This document shows, one piece after another, positions 1 to 5,861 of a stretch of 18,267 bases of DNA; positions within the stretch are counted from its first letter, which is position 1; every line of letters starts with the position of its first letter. The DNA is from H2-BAC3 sp045863035 (GTDB taxonomy: Bacteria > Bacteroidota > Ignavibacteria > Ignavibacteriales > Ignavibacteriaceae), in contig BTUV01000061.1 of assembly GCA_045863035.1 (NCBI GenBank), positions 1 to 18,267 of the forward strand, in the 5' to 3' direction. The notes under the pieces were generated by a model. It had not been told where the DNA came from and did not search any database. It worked only from the letters and a program-made list of their open reading frames with translations. The position numbers and the translations under genes were made by a program.

Positions 1-38
1 TTTTTAATTCTTAATTCTTCATTGATTCCCGGGGGCTT

Positions 39-115
39 CGGAATTGTTCATTGCTCATTCTTAATTCTTAATTTTTAATTCTTAATTCTTAATTCTTAAT
101 TCTTCATCGTTCATC
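39..115. repeat. Degenerate heptanucleotide tandem array
   Basis: Eleven consecutive 7-bp units can be read in phase, starting cggaatt, gttcatt, gctcatt, then six cttaatt-like units and ending cttcatc, gttcatc. The array begins just after gggggcttc, the same junction seen at 5261-5310 beside a 97-bp repeat element, so this looks like the tail of a related but truncated element. It lies in non-coding DNA. Confidence 0.8.
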
Positions 116-167
116 TCAGAAGTATAGCAATTACAAGTAAGGAGATTTAGAAGATTATTATTGAGTT

Positions 168-276
168 TACCGCAACCGGGTAAATTTCCAGCATACATTC
201 TCAAACACCCCAATATCTATGACTATTAAATCATTTCTGAGTATTAAATGTGTAATACTAATTGGAAGAAGTCAGG
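168..276 (+). repeat. 109-bp dispersed repeat, copy 1
   Basis: This stretch matches 5625-5732 in the same orientation with roughly 87 percent identity by eye. Both copies begin taccgcaac, share aaatttccagcatacattct and acaccccaatatct, and end in agtcagg. Here it runs straight into an intrinsic terminator; at the second site it runs into the leader of the secreted-protein gene. It does not encode an evident protein. It may be a transcribed leader, a small RNA, or part of a mobile repeat. Confidence 0.75.
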
Positions 277-304
277 GGACATCCTTCCGGGTGTCCCTTT
301 TTTT
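276..304 (+). terminator. Strong intrinsic terminator
   Basis: A 9-bp stem (276-284 with 289-297, one G-T pair) closes a TTCC tetraloop and is followed by seven T residues. The complementary strand lacks a T-run after the stem, so it acts on plus-strand transcription. No protein gene ends upstream inside the window, so it would end either a transcript entering from the left or a short RNA covering the 109-bp repeat. Confidence 0.8.
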
Positions 305-726
305 ATTCCCCCTGATACAGTTTCATTATGCCGGAGCTTTAAGCCATCCATTCTTTCTTTTCTGTTATTTCTTAAATCTGTGCGGTGAGTTTAAGGGTTT
401 ATCCTTTAATAAGAGTTACCAAACCTTGTTTTTAGCCGGAATCTGTGATAAATGCTTCATTTTTGGATGGTTTTTCCGGTTTTTATTGTTTTCATGTTTT
501 TAAAGGGGTAATTTTGTAATAGCAATCAGGAAAAAAATTGTCACGTTCAGGTTTCCCGGTTATAAGCGCGCTGATGGTTTCTACAGAGTTCAGCGGGCTG
601 TCGGTTTCCTCAGGTAAAGTGGATTCTTTCGGGATCTCTTGCCTTCAGGATTTTTTTGTACATTTTGAATTTTGGTTTCACTCAAGAATTAGTACTTCCT
701 CCTCCGGTGGTTTCATTCCGTTCTAT
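305..726. other. Gene-poor stretch with no supported gene
   Basis: No reading frame here has convincing protein character. The plus-strand open frames at 219-503 and 538-867 are low-complexity Phe/Ser-rich and have no good ribosome binding site. On the minus strand, short pieces with more protein-like composition occur in different frames (about 500-720) broken by stops. They could be remnants of a decayed gene. Confidence 0.5.
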
Positions 727-894
727 TCACAGAATTATTTCAAATACTTCGATTCTCCGACGGGAGTCAGATGCTTTAATTCTTACCAGACCTGTTTCAT
801 TAAAAAATTTCTCATAACCATGAATCCTGATCGCGGCAACGGTATCATATACGGGAGCAAAGTATAGGATTAGTATTTCCTTTTCTTGCTTCAT
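727..894 (-). CDS. Possible 55-residue remnant ORF
   Basis: A minus-strand frame of 55 codons starts with ATG at 894 and stops with TGA at 727. Its product begins MKQEKEILILYFAPVYD and has balanced, protein-like composition (TVAAIRIHGYEKFF, VRIKASDSRRRIEV). No Shine-Dalgarno sequence precedes it, and its start lies only 23 bp from the divergent lipoprotein start, leaving little room for a promoter. Downstream on the same strand other short frames look coding but are broken. I do not recognise it. It is either a decayed gene or a chance ORF. Confidence 0.22.
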   Translation of the reverse strand: MKQEKEILILYFAPVYDTVAAIRIHGYEKFFNETGLVRIKASDSRRRIEVFEIIL

Positions 895-917
895 ATTTTT
901 TGAAAGGAATATCAGTT

Positions 918-1715
918 ATGAAATATATATTATACATTTCTTTGTTTCTGATGGTTTTAGCAGCAGCAGGATGCAAAGATGAATCAAATCCGATTCCGCC
1001 GGTAGTTGAAGAACAGCTTCCCAACTTTAAGGCAGGTGAAATATTTTTAGCGGGGGCAAAAGTAACTCTTTACGCGGACGATTCACTCAGGGTTGGCTAT
1101 AATAAATTGTATATACGTCTGACGGACTCAGCCAAGGGCACAACGCTGAATGATGTTGAGCTGCAGGTTACACCGGTTATGCACATGATGACGCATACCC
1201 ACAGCTCGCCTGTTATTCAACCCGAAATCTGCCAGTGCGGCATCTCTCCGTTTGGCGCGGTCTTTACCATGCCTTCGGGGGATATGGGTGAGTGGTCAAT
1301 GCGGCTTACCTTAAACAACAGAGCGCTTAACCGTACTGAAATCGGCGCGCTTCCTGTAACAGTGCTTAATACTTCTCATGTTAAAGTGGTAACCGCAAGC
1401 AATGGGTCATCTTACGTTCTGACCTACGTTCCGATTAAAACGCCAAAGGTGGGCATTAATGATGTATCGTTTTTTCTCCACAAAAAAGAAACGATGATGG
1501 AATGGCCGGCGGTAACCAATGCTGAAATAATTATGACGCCGGATATGCCTTCTATGGGGCATGGTTCTCCGAACAATGTAAATCCGGTGCACGCCTCGCT
1601 TGGTGAATATAAAGGAAAAGTTAATTTTACGATGACCGGAGAGTGGCGGATAACATGTCAGGTGAATTCAGGCGCTGATTCTCTTTTTACAACTTCGTTT
1701 ACGTTAATTTTCTGA
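918..1715 (+). CDS. Met/His-rich YtkA-like lipoprotein, probable copper binding
   Basis: The 265-residue product starts at ATG 918, preceded by gaaagga at 902-908; a TTG at 900 in the same frame is less likely. A short charged N-terminus and hydrophobic core end in the lipobox LAAAGC, placing the lipidated Cys at residue 19, so it should be an outer- or inner-membrane lipoprotein. Met and His cluster in MHMMTHTHSS (about residues 86-95) and in ITPDMPSMGHGS near residue 204. The latter, followed by GEYKGKVNFTMTGEWRI, is the pattern of the YtkA/FixH-like domain. The two clusters suggest two beta-sandwich domains holding soft metal. The next gene is an OprC-like copper receptor, so I infer a copper chaperone or binding partner for uptake. 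YtkA-like domains are not exclusively copper proteins, so the ligand is inferred. Confidence 0.75.
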   Translation: MKYILYISLFLMVLAAAGCKDESNPIPPVVEEQLPNFKAGEIFLAGAKVTLYADDSLRVGYNKLYIRLTDSAKGTTLNDVELQVTPVMHMMTHTHSSPVIQPEICQCGISPFGAVFTMPSGDMGEWSMRLTLNNRALNRTEIGALPVTVLNTSHVKVVTASNGSSYVLTYVPIKTPKVGINDVSFFLHKKETMMEWPAVTNAEIIMTPDMPSMGHGSPNNVNPVHASLGEYKGKVNFTMTGEWRITCQVNSGADSLFTTSFTLIF

Positions 1716-1725
1716 TCTTCTTAAC

Positions 1726-1752
1726 AGCGGCCTGCCACGGCGGGCCGCTTTG
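1726..1752 (+). terminator. GC-rich hairpin between lipoprotein and receptor genes
   Basis: Two 11-base arms (1726-1736 and 1739-1749) form a nearly perfect GC-rich stem with one G-T pair and a tiny loop, followed by a short T-containing tract (ttgcttt). It sits 10 bases after the lipoprotein stop and ends 15 bases before the receptor ATG. It could be a partial terminator that lowers receptor expression relative to the lipoprotein, or an RNA-stabilising hairpin. Confidence 0.55.
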
Positions 1753-1764
1753 CTTTATATATCT

Positions 1765-3762
1765 ATGAAACTTCTTATAATACTTTTTTCTGCAATTATA
1801 TATCTGTCAGGGCAGACGGTAAAACCGGACTCATCGGGTGTTCCGGAATTTTCAGTTGATGAAGTAATCATCTACGGAGAAAATGACAGGTCAAAGGAAA
1901 AGATACCATTTGGCTCGCCTGAGTCGGCGCTCAAAAATCTTTCAGGAATACATCTGATCTCGCGCGGTCCGCTCGGCATGGAGCCACTCATTAACGGATT
2001 TGGTGACGGAGCGGTGTCTGTTACTGTTGACGGTATGAAAATTCATGGCGCCTGCGTGGATAAAATGGATCCGGTTTCTTCTTATATAGAACCCGAAAAT
2101 CTGGGAAAGATTTCCACGCTTACCGGACACAACGGCTCAGCAACCGCGGGGGGCATTAATTTTGTTACGCTCAAACCTGATTTTTCAACCCCGCTCTCTG
2201 TAATGAGTGATAACTTTTATGAGTCAAACGGCAGCGGGACAAAAACAGGAACGGTGGTTAATTATGCTTCGGGTGATTTTGCACTGCGTTCATCATTCAC
2301 CTGGCGGCGGTTCTCAGACTATTACGCCGGAAAGGATGTATATATACAAAACTCATCCTTTACAAAAATGAATTATAAAGCTGATGCTTCATACCGGATT
2401 TTTGATGAGAATATTATTACTCTGAGCTATCTTGGCGATGATGCTTCAGATGTGGGTTATCCCGCTTTGATTATGGACGCGCGCTCTGCTAAGGCGGCAG
2501 TTACAAGTATTACTATTGCCGGAGATAGCTGGTCAGCGCTGCCGGGTAATAATTCGCTCAAACTTTACTATAACAGAGTGAACCACTTAATGGACGACTA
2601 TGACCGCCCGCTCTCTGAAATTAACAGCCGTATTGTTATGCCGGGGATGTATATGCCGATGACGGGGAGTTTTGAGACCGCGGGAATTCTGTTCGGTACG
2701 GTCATATCAAATAACTCGTCAGTCTTTTCGGTCAATCTCGGTCTGAGCAGACAAAGCTCTTTTGCTGACATGAAGATGATAAGCGCTAACCCGGGCACAC
2801 CGGAAATGTATCTGGTGAATATCGGGGATGCCGAAGAAGAAAGCGGGGTTCTGAGCTTTTCTTATAACACTGAAATAGCGGATAATATATATACAACAAT
2901 AACCGGCGGGGTGGAGCAGTCATTCCGCGAGCTGAGGCGGGAGGATGCAGCCGCGCTCAATACTATTTATGAACCTGATTTTACCCCGACTGCCGGATAC
3001 CTTCTCCCTTCGTTTTCCGCCGAAGCAAGATATATATATTCATCAGAATTGACCGCCGGTCTTCAGATTTCTTATAACACCCGCGCGCCTCTTTTTACTG
3101 AAAGCTACGGCTATTTTTTGTTTAATCCGATGGATAACGCGTTTTACGCGGGGAACTCACGGCTGAAAAAAGAACAAAGCATGCGGTTTTCTTTTGAGAC
3201 GGTGCGTTCTTTTGACCATCTTGACCTCACACTTAAAGCATTTCACCTGCGGTTTTATGGCTTTATAGCCGGAGAATTTTTAAGCGACGACCGGTTTATG
3301 ATCGCATCAATCCCCTTCAAACAGTATATCAATGCAGGAGAGGCATATACAAACGGTATAACAGCCCTGGCTGAATATGATTATCATTCGTTTGACGGGG
3401 CGTTATCAGTGACCTGGCAGGAGGGCTATTCAGCATATTTTAAGGATAACCTCCCTTTTATGTCACCGGTAAGCGCAGAGCTTGCGGTGCGTTATTCGGA
3501 GGAAAACTGGTATGCAAAAATTTCAGCTTATGGAACGTTGAGGCAGAAAAAAGTTTCGAGAGCGCTTTCTAACGAAAAGGAACTGCCGGGCTATCTGCTG
3601 CTGAATACCGAAGCAGCATACACGGTTTCAGATCAGATGTTGTTTTATCTGACAGTTGAAAACATCCTGGATGCTTATTATGTTACCCGGTTTACGGTAA
3701 ATAATTTTCCGGGCAGGGGCATCAGCATGCGATCAGGGGTAACATTGCGTTTTGATTTTTGA
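1765..3762 (+). CDS. TonB-dependent copper receptor, OprC/NosA-like
   Basis: This 665-residue outer-membrane receptor starts at ATG 1765 (an in-frame TTG at 1750 would overlap the hairpin). It has a signal peptide (MKLLIILFSAIIYLSGQ), a plug domain with SVTVDGMKIHGACVDKMDP, and a beta-barrel ending in aromatic RFDF, a typical barrel C-terminus. In OprC of Pseudomonas aeruginosa copper is held by a CxxxM motif in the plug and an HxM motif in the barrel, C143/M147 and H323/M325. Here C97/M101 (GACVDKM) and H274/M276 (NHLMDDYDRP) occupy equivalent places with almost the same separation (177 versus 180 residues). A Met-rich loop (MPGMYMPMTG) near residue 293 fits an extracellular copper-capturing surface. 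It should import copper using TonB-ExbBD, which is not encoded in the window. The gene probably shares a transcript with the lipoprotein upstream. Confidence 0.88.
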   Translation: MKLLIILFSAIIYLSGQTVKPDSSGVPEFSVDEVIIYGENDRSKEKIPFGSPESALKNLSGIHLISRGPLGMEPLINGFGDGAVSVTVDGMKIHGACVDKMDPVSSYIEPENLGKISTLTGHNGSATAGGINFVTLKPDFSTPLSVMSDNFYESNGSGTKTGTVVNYASGDFALRSSFTWRRFSDYYAGKDVYIQNSSFTKMNYKADASYRIFDENIITLSYLGDDASDVGYPALIMDARSAKAAVTSITIAGDSWSALPGNNSLKLYYNRVNHLMDDYDRPLSEINSRIVMPGMYMPMTGSFETAGILFGTVISNNSSVFSVNLGLSRQSSFADMKMISANPGTPEMYLVNIGDAEEESGVLSFSYNTEIADNIYTTITGGVEQSFRELRREDAAALNTIYEPDFTPTAGYLLPSFSAEARYIYSSELTAGLQISYNTRAPLFTESYGYFLFNPMDNAFYAGNSRLKKEQSMRFSFETVRSFDHLDLTLKAFHLRFYGFIAGEFLSDDRFMIASIPFKQYINAGEAYTNGITALAEYDYHSFDGALSVTWQEGYSAYFKDNLPFMSPVSAELAVRYSEENWYAKISAYGTLRQKKVSRALSNEKELPGYLLLNTEAAYTVSDQMLFYLTVENILDAYYVTRFTVNNFPGRGISMRSGVTLRFDF

Positions 3763-3821
3763 TGAGCGCATTGTAATTTAGAAACAAAACAGATATTTTT
3801 TTTAATACAAAGGAAATGTAT

Positions 3822-4142
3822 ATGAAAAAGAAAACCGCCGCAAAAGTAACCGGTAAACGAGGAAAAAAATCAGCCGCTGAGCAAAAACAGGCGAAGGCAA
3901 AAAAACTTATTGCAATCAGGATTAAAGAGGCAATTGAGGCGAAGCAATGGAAACCGGCTGATCTTGTTCAGGCGATGAATAAGGACAATGCAACATTGGT
4001 TTACACCTGGCTTTCGGGCACACATAATTTTACCGTTAACTCCCTTATTGACCTTGAGAGAGCATTAGGAGTCCGGTTATTGGCGGATGGCATTTCCGCG
4101 GTGAGAAAAACACGCACATCAAACCGGAAAAAAAAGAGCTGA
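3822..4142 (+). CDS. Small XRE-like helix-turn-helix DNA-binding protein
   Basis: The 106-residue product starts at ATG 3822, 7 bases after aaagga; an ATG two codons earlier sits too close to that site. The N-terminus is a Lys/Ala-rich tail (KKKTAAKVTGKRGKKSAAEQ), the C-terminus is also basic (RKTRTSNRKKKS), and the middle (about residues 30-90) reads as a Cro/C1-type fold: KEAIEAKQWKPADLVQAM, then YTWLSGTHNFTVNSLIDLER, then ALGVRL. This resembles stand-alone regulators and antitoxins of the XRE family. It starts 59 bp after the copper receptor stop and may be read from the same transcript. No toxin gene is adjacent, so an antitoxin role is unsupported. Confidence 0.7.
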   Translation: MKKKTAAKVTGKRGKKSAAEQKQAKAKKLIAIRIKEAIEAKQWKPADLVQAMNKDNATLVYTWLSGTHNFTVNSLIDLERALGVRLLADGISAVRKTRTSNRKKKS

Positions 4143-4472
4143 AGATAATTTTCAGTTAAAAATTAATTGCTGAAATTTTATTTGTGCGGAGACCGCCGCT
4201 GTGCAGGGGCTTTATACAGTTGAAAGCGGTTGTGATATTCCTTCTAAACTGCGGAAAAATCCGTGCCGCGGACAGTATGACCGAAAACATCCGGGCGTCA
4301 CTTTATCAGAAATGGCGTTAAAAGAAGGGGTGAGGAATTGTACCTCTTACTGATAGCTTTGCCCGTTTCCGGATAACAGAAAAAACCATCGCCCGGATGT
4401 CATCAGCCGTTATCCGGTTAACCTAAACCGCGGGCAAAGGGTTATGAAAGCAGCGCCGGTCTTTTGTTGTGA
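4143..4472. other. Self-complementary non-coding region, possible structured RNA
   Basis: No convincing gene is present, but the stretch is rich in long complementary pairs. CTTTGCCCG (4357-4365) and CCGGATAAC (4369-4377) pair with GTTATCCGG (4409-4417) and CGGGCAAAG (4431-4439). A perfect 11-base pair joins 4287-4297 and 4390-4400. TATCAG (4304-4309) pairs with CTGATA (4350-4355) around a GAGG/CCTC hairpin. The 4287:4390 and 4357:4439 helices cross, so they would be alternatives or a pseudoknot. It may be a structured RNA or a decayed palindromic element. Confidence 0.45.
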
Positions 4473-4602
4473 GAAAAATCATGTAAAATTCGTAATTCAT
4501 GCTTCAAATTTCATAATTCTTTTTGCTATTTTCCCCCATCAATTCATTAAAAAAACTACGGAGATAACATGCGCCTGCGGCTACTTTTTGCTGTCGCTGC
4601 TC
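4473..4602 (+). repeat. 130-bp leader duplication, copy 1
   Basis: This segment matches 5732-5861 at 129 of 130 positions (the difference is G at 4492 versus A at 5751). It includes the untranslated leader, the ribosome binding region (ctacggagataac), the ATG and the first eleven codons of the secreted-protein gene. The offset is exactly 1259 bp. After position 4602 the copies diverge completely. Confidence 0.95.
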
Positions 4603-4628
4603 CTGACCTCGGCCAAAATTTAACCTAA
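4569..4628 (+). pseudogene. Truncated start of a secreted-protein gene
   Basis: An ATG at 4569 with the same leader and ribosome binding region as the gene at 5828 encodes MRLRLLFAVAAPDLGQNLT and then a TAA stop at 4626. The first eleven residues are identical to the signal peptide of the large secreted protein; the rest is different. It therefore looks like the 5' stump of a paralogue or of a duplicated copy. If transcribed it would give a 19-residue peptide with no obvious role. Confidence 0.7.
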
Positions 4629-4754
4629 TAGTAAAAATATAACAATAGGTGGTAAAAAGGTTGAATCTCTAATAATTTGTCATACTAATTTTAGTGATAT
4701 ATTAAAGAAATTTAAGATATAACGACAATGTTACAATAGCAAAGCCCCCGCTTT

Positions 4755-4789
4755 CAATGTACAATTTACAATGAGCAATGTATAATTTT
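4755..4789. repeat. Heptanucleotide array next to element A
   Basis: Five 7-bp units in phase read caatgta, caattta, caatgag, caatgta, taatttt. The array lies between agcccccgctttcaatg (4743-4759) and the start of the 97-bp element at 4792. It is the reverse-strand counterpart of the arrays at 39-115 and 5304-5338. Confidence 0.65.
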
Positions 4790-4791
4790 TT

Positions 4792-4902
4792 AAGCCCCCT
4801 CTTTCCAATACAGAACCCGGCAAACACAAATTTAAATTCTGCAAGAGAATATATTTAGTTAAAACTTACTCTGTCAGGAGAGAGGGGGTTTGGGGGTGAG
4901 TC
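4792..4902 (+). repeat. 97-bp inverted-end repeat element, copy A
   Basis: The element runs from aagccccctctttccaat at 4792 to a G-run at 4888 and continues with tttgggggtgagtc to 4902. Its ends are inverted copies (CCCCCTCTTTCC versus GGAGAGAGGGGG, one mismatch). Bases 4873-4902 are the exact reverse complement of 5158-5187. The outer 18 and 16 bases match copy B perfectly, the total length is also 97, but the 63 interior bases are largely unrelated. It encodes no protein, so it is MITE-like or a structured intergenic repeat. Confidence 0.8.
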
Positions 4903-5157
4903 TTGTTATTGCGAACATGTGGCTGACTGGTGGTTATATCTAAACATCTGATCGGGTGAAATCTTAAAAAATAGTTTTGTCTTGTAATTTTAAAACTATC
5001 TCATCAAAAAAGCAAGTGATGTTTACGAAGCAATGTATTATAATGTTGTTTATTGCCGGGTATAATCAAAAGCAATTAATAATCTAAGATAAGGAATGAA
5101 AAATAAATATAAGAACACTTGAGAATCTTGGGATTGGTACATATATTTGGCTTTTTT
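4903..5157. other. AT-rich spacer between inverted repeat copies A and B
   Basis: About 255 bp of AT-rich DNA separate the two oppositely oriented repeat copies. I see no open frame with protein character, no transposase fragment and no clear terminator. Confidence 0.5.
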
Positions 5158-5268
5158 GACTCACCCCCAAACCCCCTCTCTCCTGACAAACTTAACTCTT
5201 TCCCAGTATATACTTCATCCAAATATGATTCTTCGTTTACTTAAATCCGCATTGGAAAGAGGGGGCTT
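5158..5268 (-). repeat. 97-bp inverted-end repeat element, copy B
   Basis: The core is 5172-5268 with a 14-base conserved extension to 5158. It is oriented opposite to copy A and identical over all 97 bases to copy C, 183 bp away, which implies a recent duplication. It is followed by cttccggaatt and a heptamer array (5304-5338). A 153-codon open frame crossing both copies is only a product of the repeat. Confidence 0.85.
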
Positions 5269-5303
5269 CCGGAATTCTTCATTGTACATTGAAAGTGTGG
5301 CTC

Positions 5304-5338
5304 CGGAATTGTTCATCGTTCATTGTTTATTGTTCATT
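5304..5338. repeat. Heptanucleotide array next to element B
   Basis: Five in-phase 7-bp units: cggaatt, gttcatc, gttcatt, gtttatt, gttcatt. The first two unit types are the same as those at 39-115, and both arrays follow a gggggctt element end. Confidence 0.7.
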
Positions 5339-5354
5339 GAATTTGCCACCCACC

Positions 5355-5451
5355 CCCCCTCTCTCCTGACAAACTTAACTCTTTCCCAGTATATACTTCA
5401 TCCAAATATGATTCTTCGTTTACTTAAATCCGCATTGGAAAGAGGGGGCTT
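5355..5451 (-). repeat. 97-bp inverted-end repeat element, copy C
   Basis: All 97 bases are identical to copy B (5172-5268), in the same orientation. The conserved extension beyond the C-run is mostly lost here (ccacccac instead of gactcaccc). Together with B it forms a direct repeat with an 86-bp spacer. Confidence 0.85.
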
Positions 5452-5624
5452 AAGAATTTTCACGTTGAATTTCCCGGCTTCTGTTAAAACCTGTAAAAAA
5501 CGCATGATTTTCAACCTCTTACCCTTTGCGACCAACATGAGCATAGACCTGAAGCTAATAACCACATATTTTATCAAAGGAAAACCACTGACAAATAAAG
5601 AAATTTAAAGATTTTTACGGGGGA

Positions 5625-5732
5625 TACCGCAACGGGGCAAATTTCCAGCATACATTCTCGAACACCCCAATATCTAAGACCATTATGTCATTTCTGGGTA
5701 TTAAATAGCCATACTAATTGGCAGGAGTCAGG
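5625..5732 (+). repeat. 109-bp dispersed repeat, copy 2
   Basis: This is the second copy of the repeat at 168-276, with about a dozen substitutions and one small indel. It directly abuts the 130-bp leader of the secreted-protein gene, so it probably lies in or upstream of that gene's promoter or untranslated leader. Confidence 0.75.
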
Positions 5733-5861
5733 AAAAATCATGTAAAATTCATAATTCATGCTTCAAATTTCATAATTCTTTTTGCTATTTTCCCCCATCA
5801 ATTCATTAAAAAAACTACGGAGATAACATGCGCCTGCGGCTACTTTTTGCTGTCGCTGCTC
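5732..5861 (+). repeat. 130-bp leader duplication, copy 2 (active gene)
   Basis: This is the intact copy of the leader found truncated at 4473-4602. It carries the ribosome binding region (cggag about 9 bases before the ATG) and the start of the secreted-protein gene at 5828. Near-identity over both non-coding leader and signal peptide points to recent duplication or gene conversion. Confidence 0.9.

Noticed and set aside
219..867. Two plus-strand open frames of 94 and 109 codons
   Set aside because: Composition is Phe/Ser-rich and unlike real proteins here, one crosses a strong terminator, and neither has a convincing start.
4184..4321. 45-codon GTG-start open frame
   Set aside because: It has no ribosome binding site and an unusual Arg/Cys-rich product, and it overlaps the self-complementary region, so it is probably chance.
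4873..5187. Insertion sequence bounded by a perfect 30-bp inverted repeat
   Set aside because: The 255 bp between the arms holds no transposase fragment, and each arm belongs to its own 97-bp element, so this is two oppositely placed repeats rather than one IS.
5147..5608. 153-codon plus-strand open frame with an internal repeated peptide
   Set aside because: The repeated peptide is only the translation of the identical 97-bp DNA repeats B and C. It has no ribosome binding site, and the rest is low complexity.
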